Of a DNA stretch of 5,997 bases, positions 1 through 5,997 are shown in pieces. The notes below the pieces were generated by a model, which saw only the letters and a program-made list of their open reading frames with translations, ran no database searches and was not told the DNA's origin. The DNA is taken from positions 1 to 5,997 of the forward strand of contig RDYC01000340.1 of the NCBI GenBank assembly GCA_004293295.1, in the 5' to 3' direction. The position numbers were made by a program, and so were the translations under genes. The first letter of the stretch is position 1, and every line of letters begins with the position of its first letter. The stretch comes from Bacteroidota bacterium. Lineage in GTDB: Bacteria; Bacteroidota; Bacteroidia; UKL13-3.

Positions 1-558
1 GGCCACAGGTACTTCTTGGCATTTAATGCATTTGCCATTGTTTTACTCCTTCACGTAACCAGTTTATTTACAAGCAACAAACAAAAAACAACCATACTTT
101 TAGTTACGTTAAGCACTTTACTGGCTGGCAATTTTTTATATTATCCGGGTAAAAACCTTGGAGATGCCACCATTGCTTACAGGGAATATTTTGCTGCCAT
201 TGCCCTGTTAAAAAATGACGTTGACAAAACCACACCATTGTACAGCCATGCCCCAATCGCTAATCCAAGTTTTTTAACAAACTTGCAACAAATACAACCG
301 GAGATTAATCGAATAAATGACAGCGACTTAGACGCTCTTCCTGCTATAGTCCAATCTAATGTTAATGCAGAATTTAGCGTTGCACAACAAAGGTACCTTA
401 CACAAAAGTGGTATGGAAAAACCTACGGTGATGGAATTGTTTACGTTAACCTTTTTCTAAATCCTAAGTTTCACACTAAGCCTACAAACTGGCACCTCAG
501 AGAGCCGTCTGCCGTTGAAAAATTAATGCTAAAGTTAAAAGCTAGGGCCGGGAAATAA
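1..558 (+). CDS. C-terminal part of a membrane protein, possibly a GT-C glycosyltransferase-like protein (5' end outside window)
   Basis: The reading frame is open from the first base (GHRYFLAFN...) and ends with TAA at 556-558, giving 185 visible residues. A TTG at position 16 could be read as a start, but it falls inside a membrane segment in a frame open to the window edge, so I treat the gene as truncated by the window. Two hydrophobic segments are visible, about residues 4-23 and 31-48, followed by a soluble tail of about 135 residues with no cysteine and no catalytic motif I recognise. A GHRYFL-type motif leading into the last membrane helices, then a YYP...GDA.iAYR.YF stretch, resembles the end of multi-pass GT-C/family-39-like glycosyltransferases and related Bacteroidota membrane proteins. 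That is inference from pattern, since the catalytic N-terminal part is not visible. The gene converges on the receptor gene with 3 bp between stop codons. I am sure it is coding and membrane-bound, and unsure of the function. Confidence 0.7.
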   Translation, partial: GHRYFLAFNAFAIVLLLHVTSLFTSNKQKTTILLVTLSTLLAGNFLYYPGKNLGDATIAYREYFAAIALLKNDVDKTTPLYSHAPIANPSFLTNLQQIQPEINRINDSDLDALPAIVQSNVNAEFSVAQQRYLTQKWYGKTYGDGIVYVNLFLNPKFHTKPTNWHLREPSAVEKLMLKLKARAGK

Positions 559-561
559 AAC

Positions 562-3063
562 CTAAAACTCCATATCCATTCCGCCCCCTTCGCCTCTGCG
601 TTGGCTGCGTTTTCTAAACAAGGATGCATCCATTTCCCCAAAACGCCAAGTTACACTTAATCGTAAAAAACGGGTTTCTCTTCTTCGGCTAATGGCCTGT
701 TCAATAAATGCTGTTTCAAATGTATTACCGAATCTCCTTGTATTAAACACATCATTCAATACCAAGTTAAAGCTCAACACTTTTGATATTTCTTTGTTTA
801 AAGAGATATCAATGGAATATACCTCTACTGTTTTACCTTGAGGAATAATTCTCGGTGCTTCGTAATTGGCGTTGGTTTGCAAAGTAAACTGCTTTGGCAG
901 CTTGTAACTGATAATGGCTTTGCCATTCCAAGTCATTCCACTGTTTTTTAATGCTGTTGCCCCACTATTTGCACTGATATCCGTGTAAAATACATTTGCA
1001 TTTAGTGTAACATCCAACTTTCGTTTAAACAGGCTAAATTTATAGTTACTTTCTCCTCCATAATTAAGCATGGTATTGCCATTAATAAAAGTATTAACCA
1101 AAATACTTCCCGATGTATCACTAGATAATGTTTGGGTGAAATTGGTAATTGGGTCCTGCGTAATTTTAAGGTAAGTTGCTACAAAAAGATTGCCTCCCGG
1201 CAAAATTCTGTTATAATTAAGTTCCAGGTTGTTGTTAAACTCAGGGGCTAAATTGGGGTTACCAATGCGGTAGTTCAATTTATCGGCAAACATTACAAAT
1301 GGCATTACTTGCATAAACCCGGGGCGACCAATTTTTCTGGAAAAATTCAATTGAATCTCATTTTTTTCGCCAACACGCTTGGTTAAATACAAACTTGGAA
1401 ACAATGCTTTCATGATGTTTTCAGTACCATCAGGATAGATATACTCAAACTGTTGGTTTTTGCCTATAAGCTCTCCAATAAAACGGGTTTGCTCAACCCT
1501 TAAACCTGCCTGATAACCTATTCCTAATAACATGCTGCTGTATGTAACATATGCAGCATTAATCAACTCATCAATACGATAATTGTTTGTAAGCGCTGTA
1601 TCGACTATAAAACTATTGGAAATATTATCTCTGTTGGCTACATCAAGCTTTGTTTTTTCAATCCTATAATTGCTGCGCACCCCAAACTCCCATTTAGTGG
1701 TATCCGAAACCGGATTCACAAAATCAAACTGAAAAGTAAAATTATCGCTGCTACCATCCCCACGATTATATTGTAATTGCTCTCCCGGGCTTATTAGCGT
1801 ATTGGTGCTATCATAATTGTAAGTATAAAAATCTGCATTGTTTCTTCTATCACTTCTATTGTAATTGAGGTCGGTAGTAAACTCCTTTCCTTTCTTAGGA
1901 TATGTTTTGCGTAGAAGCACCTGACTGGAATAGTTTTTCCATTTTGTCTCTTGTACTATATCCCTGTTGCCTGATGCAACCATTTTCTTTTCGGCACTTC
2001 GCTGTTCAAAATCCTGTGTTTCGTCTGTTTCAAAACCACCTTGGTTAAAGCCCTGTGCAAGGGTAAGCATTGTTCTATTGGTAACATTATAATCAAAAGA
2101 TAAACGAGCGTTTTGCATTAAACGAACCGATTCTGTAGTGTTGTCTTGATTGTAATAACCGGTTTCAATATCATTGAGTAATGTAGTTCTATTGGTAAAG
2201 CCCTTGGTGGGATTTAACGATCTGTTTATGTTGTACGATAAGCCAAAATTGCTCCTTCCTTCCTTGATGTTGATATTGGCCATGCCATTGTACCGATTGG
2301 GTATTCCATAACCCAATGTGATAAGTCCATTGTAACCGGGTTTGGTATTTTTCTTTAGTACGATGTTTAAAATTCCTCCGGTAGTTGAGGCATCAAACTT
2401 GGCCGAGGGGTTGGTAATGACTTCAACCCTCTCAATTTCATCAGCAGGAATTTGTTCTAATGTTAACGTAGTTGGCCTGCCATCAACAAAAATAGTTGGG
2501 CTGCTGTTTCTAAGCGTTACCCCACCGTCAGCATCAACAGTTAAACCCGGGATGTTTTTAATGGCGTCTATTCCGGTTCCACCGCGGGCTGAAATGTCCT
2601 TATCAACAGTATAAATTCTGCGGTCAACTGTCATAATTACGGTTGCCTTTTCTCCCTGCACAACAGCCTCCGATAAGTTTTTACCATCAATTTCTAAGCT
2701 AATATTGCCCAAGTCTTGCTCCAATAAGTTGGGCGTAATTACAATAGTCTTTACCAATGGCTTATAACCAATAAAACTAATTTTAAGGCGAAACCTGCCC
2801 ATGGGCAATTTTGTAAGGTTAAAATCCCCATTTGCTTTTGCTAACCCACCACTGATAACGCTGTCTTTTTGCATAGCCAATAGTGTTACGGTAGCAAACT
2901 CTACCGGTTGCTTACTGCCTGCTTCTAGTATTTTTCCATATACCCTTCCAATTGCTGGCATATTTCTAAGTGCGGAGGGGTCAGGCCTTCCCGAAGGGGC
3001 TTGAGCGAATGAAAGGGAAACAATAAGGATAAGCCCTAAAAAAAGCGGGGATTTAATTAACAT
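562..3063 (-). CDS. TonB-dependent-receptor-like outer membrane beta-barrel protein (OMP_b-brl_3 type)
   Basis: This encodes an outer-membrane protein of about 833 residues; the ligand is unknown. A signal peptide covers residues 1 to about 20-22 (lysine at 4, then a leucine/isoleucine-rich core, cleavage near SFA or AQA). A carboxypeptidase-regulatory-like beta-sandwich follows at about 39-125 (GRVYGKI..., ...FSFIGY-like end). A plug domain lies at about 145-238, with the typical IPGLTVDADGGV, IFVDGRP and IERVEVITNPSAKFDASTTGGILNIVLKK region. The rest is a beta-barrel. Hallmarks of the family are the RPGF motif near 580 and GNPNLAPEF near 601-609. The last strand, RFLRLSVTWRFG (798-809), is followed by a 24-residue Arg/Gly-rich tail. 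A TTG codon lies directly before the ATG at 3063-3061; I chose the ATG because it is the stronger start and leaves a normal signal peptide. No Shine-Dalgarno sequence is seen, as is usual in Bacteroidota. No SusD-like partner is adjacent, and the protein is shorter than typical SusC proteins, so a SusC call is unlikely. Confidence 0.93.
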   Translation of the reverse strand: MLIKSPLFLGLILIVSLSFAQAPSGRPDPSALRNMPAIGRVYGKILEAGSKQPVEFATVTLLAMQKDSVISGGLAKANGDFNLTKLPMGRFRLKISFIGYKPLVKTIVITPNLLEQDLGNISLEIDGKNLSEAVVQGEKATVIMTVDRRIYTVDKDISARGGTGIDAIKNIPGLTVDADGGVTLRNSSPTIFVDGRPTTLTLEQIPADEIERVEVITNPSAKFDASTTGGILNIVLKKNTKPGYNGLITLGYGIPNRYNGMANINIKEGRSNFGLSYNINRSLNPTKGFTNRTTLLNDIETGYYNQDNTTESVRLMQNARLSFDYNVTNRTMLTLAQGFNQGGFETDETQDFEQRSAEKKMVASGNRDIVQETKWKNYSSQVLLRKTYPKKGKEFTTDLNYNRSDRRNNADFYTYNYDSTNTLISPGEQLQYNRGDGSSDNFTFQFDFVNPVSDTTKWEFGVRSNYRIEKTKLDVANRDNISNSFIVDTALTNNYRIDELINAAYVTYSSMLLGIGYQAGLRVEQTRFIGELIGKNQQFEYIYPDGTENIMKALFPSLYLTKRVGEKNEIQLNFSRKIGRPGFMQVMPFVMFADKLNYRIGNPNLAPEFNNNLELNYNRILPGGNLFVATYLKITQDPITNFTQTLSSDTSGSILVNTFINGNTMLNYGGESNYKFSLFKRKLDVTLNANVFYTDISANSGATALKNSGMTWNGKAIISYKLPKQFTLQTNANYEAPRIIPQGKTVEVYSIDISLNKEISKVLSFNLVLNDVFNTRRFGNTFETAFIEQAISRRRETRFLRLSVTWRFGEMDASLFRKRSQRRGEGGGMDMEF

Positions 3064-3146
3064 CAATTGACTTTTGTAAATCTTTAAGCAACAAGTATTG
3101 GACTACAAATCAACGTAAAGGTTTAGTCAAAAGAAAATTAATTAGG

Positions 3147-3154
3147 CAAACTTA
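3147..3154 (-). promoter_or_regulatory. Candidate Bacteroidota -7 promoter element for the receptor gene
   Basis: On the minus strand this reads TAAGTTTG, an exact match to the TAnnTTTG -7 consensus of Bacteroidota primary sigma factor promoters. It is the only exact match I found in the 190-bp gap. It would start transcription around 3140 and leave a 5' leader of roughly 75 nt before the ATG at 3063. The expected TTTG around -33 (near 3174-3177) is absent; the minus strand there reads ACAA, so the promoter is either weak, activator-dependent or not real. Confidence 0.4.
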
Positions 3155-3165
3155 TGATTATCATA
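3153..3165. promoter_or_regulatory. 13-bp palindrome with Fur-box-like core, candidate operator
   Basis: The sequence TATGATTATCATA is a perfect dyad of 6-bp arms around one central base. Its minus-strand form contains ATGATAATCAT, identical to the central 11 bases of the classical Fur-box consensus, but the flanks match poorly (about 12 of 19 positions overall). It overlaps the first two bases of the candidate -7 element of the receptor gene, where a bound repressor would block transcription. That placement is suggestive; regulation by Fur or any other protein is inference. Confidence 0.3.
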
Positions 3166-3168
3166 GGT

Positions 3169-3180
3169 ATAACTTGTTAT
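3169..3180. repeat. 12-bp dyad ATAAC-TT-GTTAT next to the candidate operator
   Basis: Two 5-bp arms (ATAAC and GTTAT) flank TT, three bases from the neighbouring palindrome. On the receptor's strand it covers the -33 region of the candidate promoter. It is short and AT-rich, so chance is possible. It could be a second protein-binding site. Confidence 0.25.
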
Positions 3181-3253
3181 CGAAGTCTGCCCAAGAGTCT
3201 ACTTATTCCATAAATAGGCATTTAAACCCTATCTCACCAGTTGTATGAAATAT

Positions 3254-5899
3254 TTATGCGGTTGCCTCACCAAGTCCCAACTCAATCTCACCCATATCTT
3301 CTTGCTCCTTCAGCTTCATAATTTGGCTTAACGCATCGGGTACCACATCACTACAAATAGTTAAAAAGGTTCCCTTTCTGGCATTTTTTATAGCATAATC
3401 AATTGCGTCTTGCTCTCGTTTAAAGGTGGTTACTTTCTTCTCTGGATCAACTTGCTGAATACCCTTAGTTATTAACTCAATAATCTCATCCTCGGTTCTT
3501 CCCCGTAAGTTTTTATCCTGCCTAATAATAATCTCGTTAAACATTCGAGCAGCCTGAGCACCCAACGCAATGGTATCTTCATCCCTTCTATCACCAACAC
3601 CTGCAATAATTCCAACATGGTTGGCCTCTATCTTACTTAGCATGTCTCCTATGGCTTCAAACCCAGCCGTGTTATGGGCATAATCAACCATTACTTCAAA
3701 ATGTTTAAACCTGAAAATATTCATTCTTCCAGGTGTTTGAGCCGGACCCGGTATGAAGGTTGCTAGCGCAACACGCATATCTTCAACCTTCATGTTCCTG
3801 ATAAATGCTGCCAGAAGAGTTGGCAATATGTTGGCAATGTTGTATAACGCCCTGCCGTTAAAGGTAAGCGGAATGTTCACCGCTTTTTCAACCCTTATTT
3901 TCCAAGTTCCCTTGCAAATGGTTACGTAACCATTTTCGTATACCGCAGCTAAACCGCCCTTGTTAATATGTTCTTTAATCAATGGATTGTTTTCATCCAT
4001 ACTGAAATAAGCTACTTTGCATTTTAATCCTGCTGCCATGCTTGCCGTCCATTTGTTTTCAGCATTTAGTATCGCATAGCCATCAGGCAATACACTTTCA
4101 GGAACAACTCCTTTTACCCTTGCCAATTGTTCAATGGTATCAATATCCTGCAACCCCAAATGGTCTTCGGCAATATTGGTAACAATTGCAATATCACAGT
4201 GATGAAAACCAAGGCCGGCTCTTAAAATTCCACCACGGGCACATTCCAGTACAGCAAAGTCAACGGTAGGATCCTTTAACACAAACTCTGCGCTTACCGG
4301 CCCTGTGCAATCCCCCCTCATCATCATTTGGTTTTGTATATATACCCCATCTGTTGTGGTATACCCAACTTTATGACCAATGGTTTTAACCATATGTGCC
4401 ATCAAACGGGTGGTAGTAGTTTTTCCGTTTGTTCCGGTTACTGCTATAATTGGTATCCTTGCCGTACTTCCTATAGGATAAAGCATATCAATTACAGGCT
4501 CTGCAACATTACGTGGTATGCCTTCAGCCGGATCAATGTGCATGCGAAAGCCCGGTGCTGCATTTACTTCCAAAACGGCCCCTCCTGTTTGACTTAAAGG
4601 CTCTGTTAAGTTTGGTGCCATAATATCAATACCACATATGTCCAAGCCTATAATTCGAGCTATTCGTTCGCAGATAAAAATGTTATCCGGGTGAACAAGG
4701 TCTGTCACATCAGTTGCCGTGCCTCCGGTGCTTAAGTTAGCCGTTGGTTTTAGAAGCAGTTCTTCGCCTTTGGGTAACACACTTTCAAGGCTAAGCCCCT
4801 TTTTATTTAAAATGTCCATGGTAAAATCATCAACCTTAATTTGTGTTAATGTTTTTTCATGACCATATCCCCTTCGAGGGTCTTCATTTGTTTTATCAAT
4901 TAACTGTTGAATAGTTAACTTACCATCTCCGGTAACAGCAGCGGGTTTGCGAATAGCAGCAGCAACAAACTTGTAATTAACAACCAAAACACGGTGGTCT
5001 TCTCCCGTGATAAACTTTTCTACAATCACTCCGCGAGAATATTTTTTGGCGGCTTCTAATCCCCTTACTGCGTCTTCCCAATTTAAGATATTTGTTGTAG
5101 CCCCCTTGCCATGATTACCATCAACAGGCTTTGTAACAATTGGATATTTTATTCGTTCTATTGCCTCCTTTAACCCTTCCTCACTATACACAATTCTTCC
5201 ACGAGGAACAGGAATTTCGGCCGCTTCTAACAGGTTTTTGGTTTCCTCTTTGTCACAGGCTATGTCTACAGCAATACTCCCCGTTGTACTTGCTATTGTA
5301 GCACGTATGCGCTTTTGGTTTACACCATACCCCAATTGAACCAATGAGCTTTTATTTAATCGGATATACGGAATGCCTCTTGCAACCGCTTCATCAACAA
5401 TTGAGCCTGTACTTGGGCCGAGCCTTTCCTCTTCTCGAATCTCCCTGAGGTTCTGAATATCCTCCGTTAAATCATAATCATTGCCCGCAATTAAAGCCTC
5501 AGCAATTCGCACCGAAGCCTTTGCCGTGTAAATACCGGCCTTCTCCTCCATATAGCTAAAAACCACGTTGTACACCCCTTCTTTTCCGGTGCTTCTGGTG
5601 CGACCAAATCCGCATTCCATCCCTGCTAAACTTTGAAGTTCAAGAGCAATATGTTCTATAACATGTCCCATCCAAGTGCCTTCCTTTACCCGTTGAAAAA
5701 ACCCGCCCGGAGTTCCAACTGAGCAACGATGCGAATGCATGGTGGGAAACAATTTCTCTAACCTGGCCGGAAATCCATCAATTGCATTTGTTGGGGTTTG
5801 CTCTGTTTCCTCCAAATCAAGGCGCATTTGGATGAGCTTATGCCTACGAACAGACCAATAGTTTGGCCCACGCATTACCTTAATATCTAATATTTTCAT
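3254..5899 (-). CDS. cphA: Cyanophycin synthetase, CphA1 type
   Basis: This cytoplasmic enzyme builds cyanophycin from Asp and Arg in two ATP-dependent steps: Asp is added to the backbone, then Arg to its side chain. At 881 residues it is full length for CphA1. The start MKILDIKVMRGPNYWSVRRH is the standard family N-terminus, which fixes the ATG at 5899. The N domain spans about 1-160 and contains HVIEH at 79-83 (an HxxEH motif). The ATP-grasp domain spans about 205-475: TKPVDGNHGKGA with Lys257, STGGTATD at 390-397, GID at 423-425 and LEVNAAPG with Glu444 and Asn446. The Mur-ligase-like domain runs from about 482 to the end: P-loop GTNGKTTTT at 489-497 with Lys493, LECARGG at 551-557, NIAEDHLG at 575-582, RVKG with Lys596, VDYAHN at 738-743 and GVGDRRDED at 767-775. 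Both ATP sites look intact, which argues against CphA2, whose Mur-like half is degenerate. No Shine-Dalgarno sequence precedes it. Cyanophycinase, often adjacent, is not visible here. Confidence 0.96.
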   Translation of the reverse strand: MKILDIKVMRGPNYWSVRRHKLIQMRLDLEETEQTPTNAIDGFPARLEKLFPTMHSHRCSVGTPGGFFQRVKEGTWMGHVIEHIALELQSLAGMECGFGRTRSTGKEGVYNVVFSYMEEKAGIYTAKASVRIAEALIAGNDYDLTEDIQNLREIREEERLGPSTGSIVDEAVARGIPYIRLNKSSLVQLGYGVNQKRIRATIASTTGSIAVDIACDKEETKNLLEAAEIPVPRGRIVYSEEGLKEAIERIKYPIVTKPVDGNHGKGATTNILNWEDAVRGLEAAKKYSRGVIVEKFITGEDHRVLVVNYKFVAAAIRKPAAVTGDGKLTIQQLIDKTNEDPRRGYGHEKTLTQIKVDDFTMDILNKKGLSLESVLPKGEELLLKPTANLSTGGTATDVTDLVHPDNIFICERIARIIGLDICGIDIMAPNLTEPLSQTGGAVLEVNAAPGFRMHIDPAEGIPRNVAEPVIDMLYPIGSTARIPIIAVTGTNGKTTTTRLMAHMVKTIGHKVGYTTTDGVYIQNQMMMRGDCTGPVSAEFVLKDPTVDFAVLECARGGILRAGLGFHHCDIAIVTNIAEDHLGLQDIDTIEQLARVKGVVPESVLPDGYAILNAENKWTASMAAGLKCKVAYFSMDENNPLIKEHINKGGLAAVYENGYVTICKGTWKIRVEKAVNIPLTFNGRALYNIANILPTLLAAFIRNMKVEDMRVALATFIPGPAQTPGRMNIFRFKHFEVMVDYAHNTAGFEAIGDMLSKIEANHVGIIAGVGDRRDEDTIALGAQAARMFNEIIIRQDKNLRGRTEDEIIELITKGIQQVDPEKKVTTFKREQDAIDYAIKNARKGTFLTICSDVVPDALSQIMKLKEQEDMGEIELGLGEATA

Positions 5900-5945
5900 G
5901 ACTTTAGGATTTACGTTTAAATTTACAACTATTATGAAAATGCAG

Positions 5946-5966
5946 TTTACAATAATTTTTTGTAAA
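5946..5966. repeat. Inverted repeat (7-bp arms, 7-bp spacer) upstream of cphA
   Basis: TTTACAA at 5946-5952 and TTGTAAA at 5960-5966 form perfect 7-bp arms around a 7-base AT spacer, 47 bases upstream of the cphA start codon. A third copy of TTTACAA lies at 5922-5928, and the reverse form TTGTAAA occurs at 3074-3080 just before the receptor start. It could be a regulator-binding site or a weak hairpin. The arms are AT-rich in AT-rich DNA, so chance is a real alternative. No exact TAnnTTTG element is present on the cphA strand here; the nearest is TATCTTTT, with one mismatch. Confidence 0.3.
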
Positions 5967-5997
5967 AGATAACATTTGTCATGTTTTTTATTTATGC

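Noticed and set aside
2342..2614. Open reading frame of 90 codons on the + strand
   Set aside because: It lies entirely antisense to the plug and regulatory-like region of the receptor, which has clear domain motifs. The translated product has no recognisable motif, so it is a shadow frame.
2801..3004. Open reading frame of 67 codons on the + strand
   Set aside because: It is antisense to the N-terminal part of the receptor, with no family resemblance and no start context; a shadow frame.
3064..3066. TTG as an alternative start codon for the receptor, one codon upstream of the ATG
   Set aside because: The adjacent ATG is the more likely start, gives a normal signal peptide, and nothing such as a ribosome binding site favours the TTG.
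3067..3130. Possible long-range stem in the receptor leader (TTGACT at 3067-3072 and AGTCAA at 3125-3130)
   Set aside because: Only 6 bp with about 50 bases between the arms; expected by chance, and no riboswitch-like conserved core is visible.
3212..3234. Possible terminator hairpin after cphA (AGATAGG / CCTATTT on the minus strand, 9-base loop)
   Set aside because: The stem is 7 bp with one G-T pair and low GC, and it is followed by ATGGAATAAG rather than a T-run, so it does not look like an intrinsic terminator.
4328..4597. Open reading frame of 89 codons on the + strand, rich in Cys and Tyr
   Set aside because: It is antisense to the ATP-grasp/Mur junction of cphA. The odd Cys/Tyr composition is what the opposite strand of a conserved gene can give; no motif supports it.
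562..5899. cphA and the receptor gene as one operon
   Set aside because: They share a strand, but the gap is 190 bp and holds its own candidate promoter, and there is no functional link between the products.
1..5997. CRISPR arrays, tRNA or rRNA genes, insertion sequences and phage-related genes
   Set aside because: I saw no regularly spaced repeats, no cloverleaf-like sequence, no transposase or integrase motifs and no terminal inverted repeats with target duplications.

Overview
This window most likely comes from a member of the Bacteroidota. It is AT-rich, roughly 40% GC by eye. It encodes an outer-membrane receptor with the regulatory-like, plug and barrel layout typical of that phylum, its genes start without Shine-Dalgarno sequences, and one intergenic region has an exact match to the phylum's TAnnTTTG -7 promoter element. 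I cannot place it to genus.

Layout: positions 1-558 (+) hold the C-terminal end of a membrane protein that begins before the window, possibly a GT-C type glycosyltransferase-like protein. It meets, tail to tail with only 3 bp between stop codons, a gene on the minus strand (562-3063) for an outer-membrane beta-barrel receptor of about 833 residues. A 190-bp intergenic region (3064-3253) holds a candidate promoter and two adjacent short dyads. Next, also on the minus strand, is a complete cyanophycin synthetase (3254-5899, 881 aa). The last 98 bases (5900-5997) are its upstream region and contain a 7-7-7 inverted repeat.

How the genes relate: cyanophycin synthetase makes a nitrogen-storage polymer (poly-Asp with Arg on each side chain) in the cytoplasm. 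The receptor lies downstream on the same strand, but the 190-bp gap and its own candidate promoter argue for separate transcription. Nothing in the sequence links receptor and polymer functionally. The usual partner gene, cyanophycinase, is not in the window; it could lie just outside at the right edge.

Novelty: no clearly new system is visible. The points most worth a second look are an HxxEH metallopeptidase-like motif in the N-terminal domain of the cyanophycin synthetase, which suggests it may make its own primers, and the two dyads overlapping the candidate receptor promoter, one of which matches the core of a Fur box.
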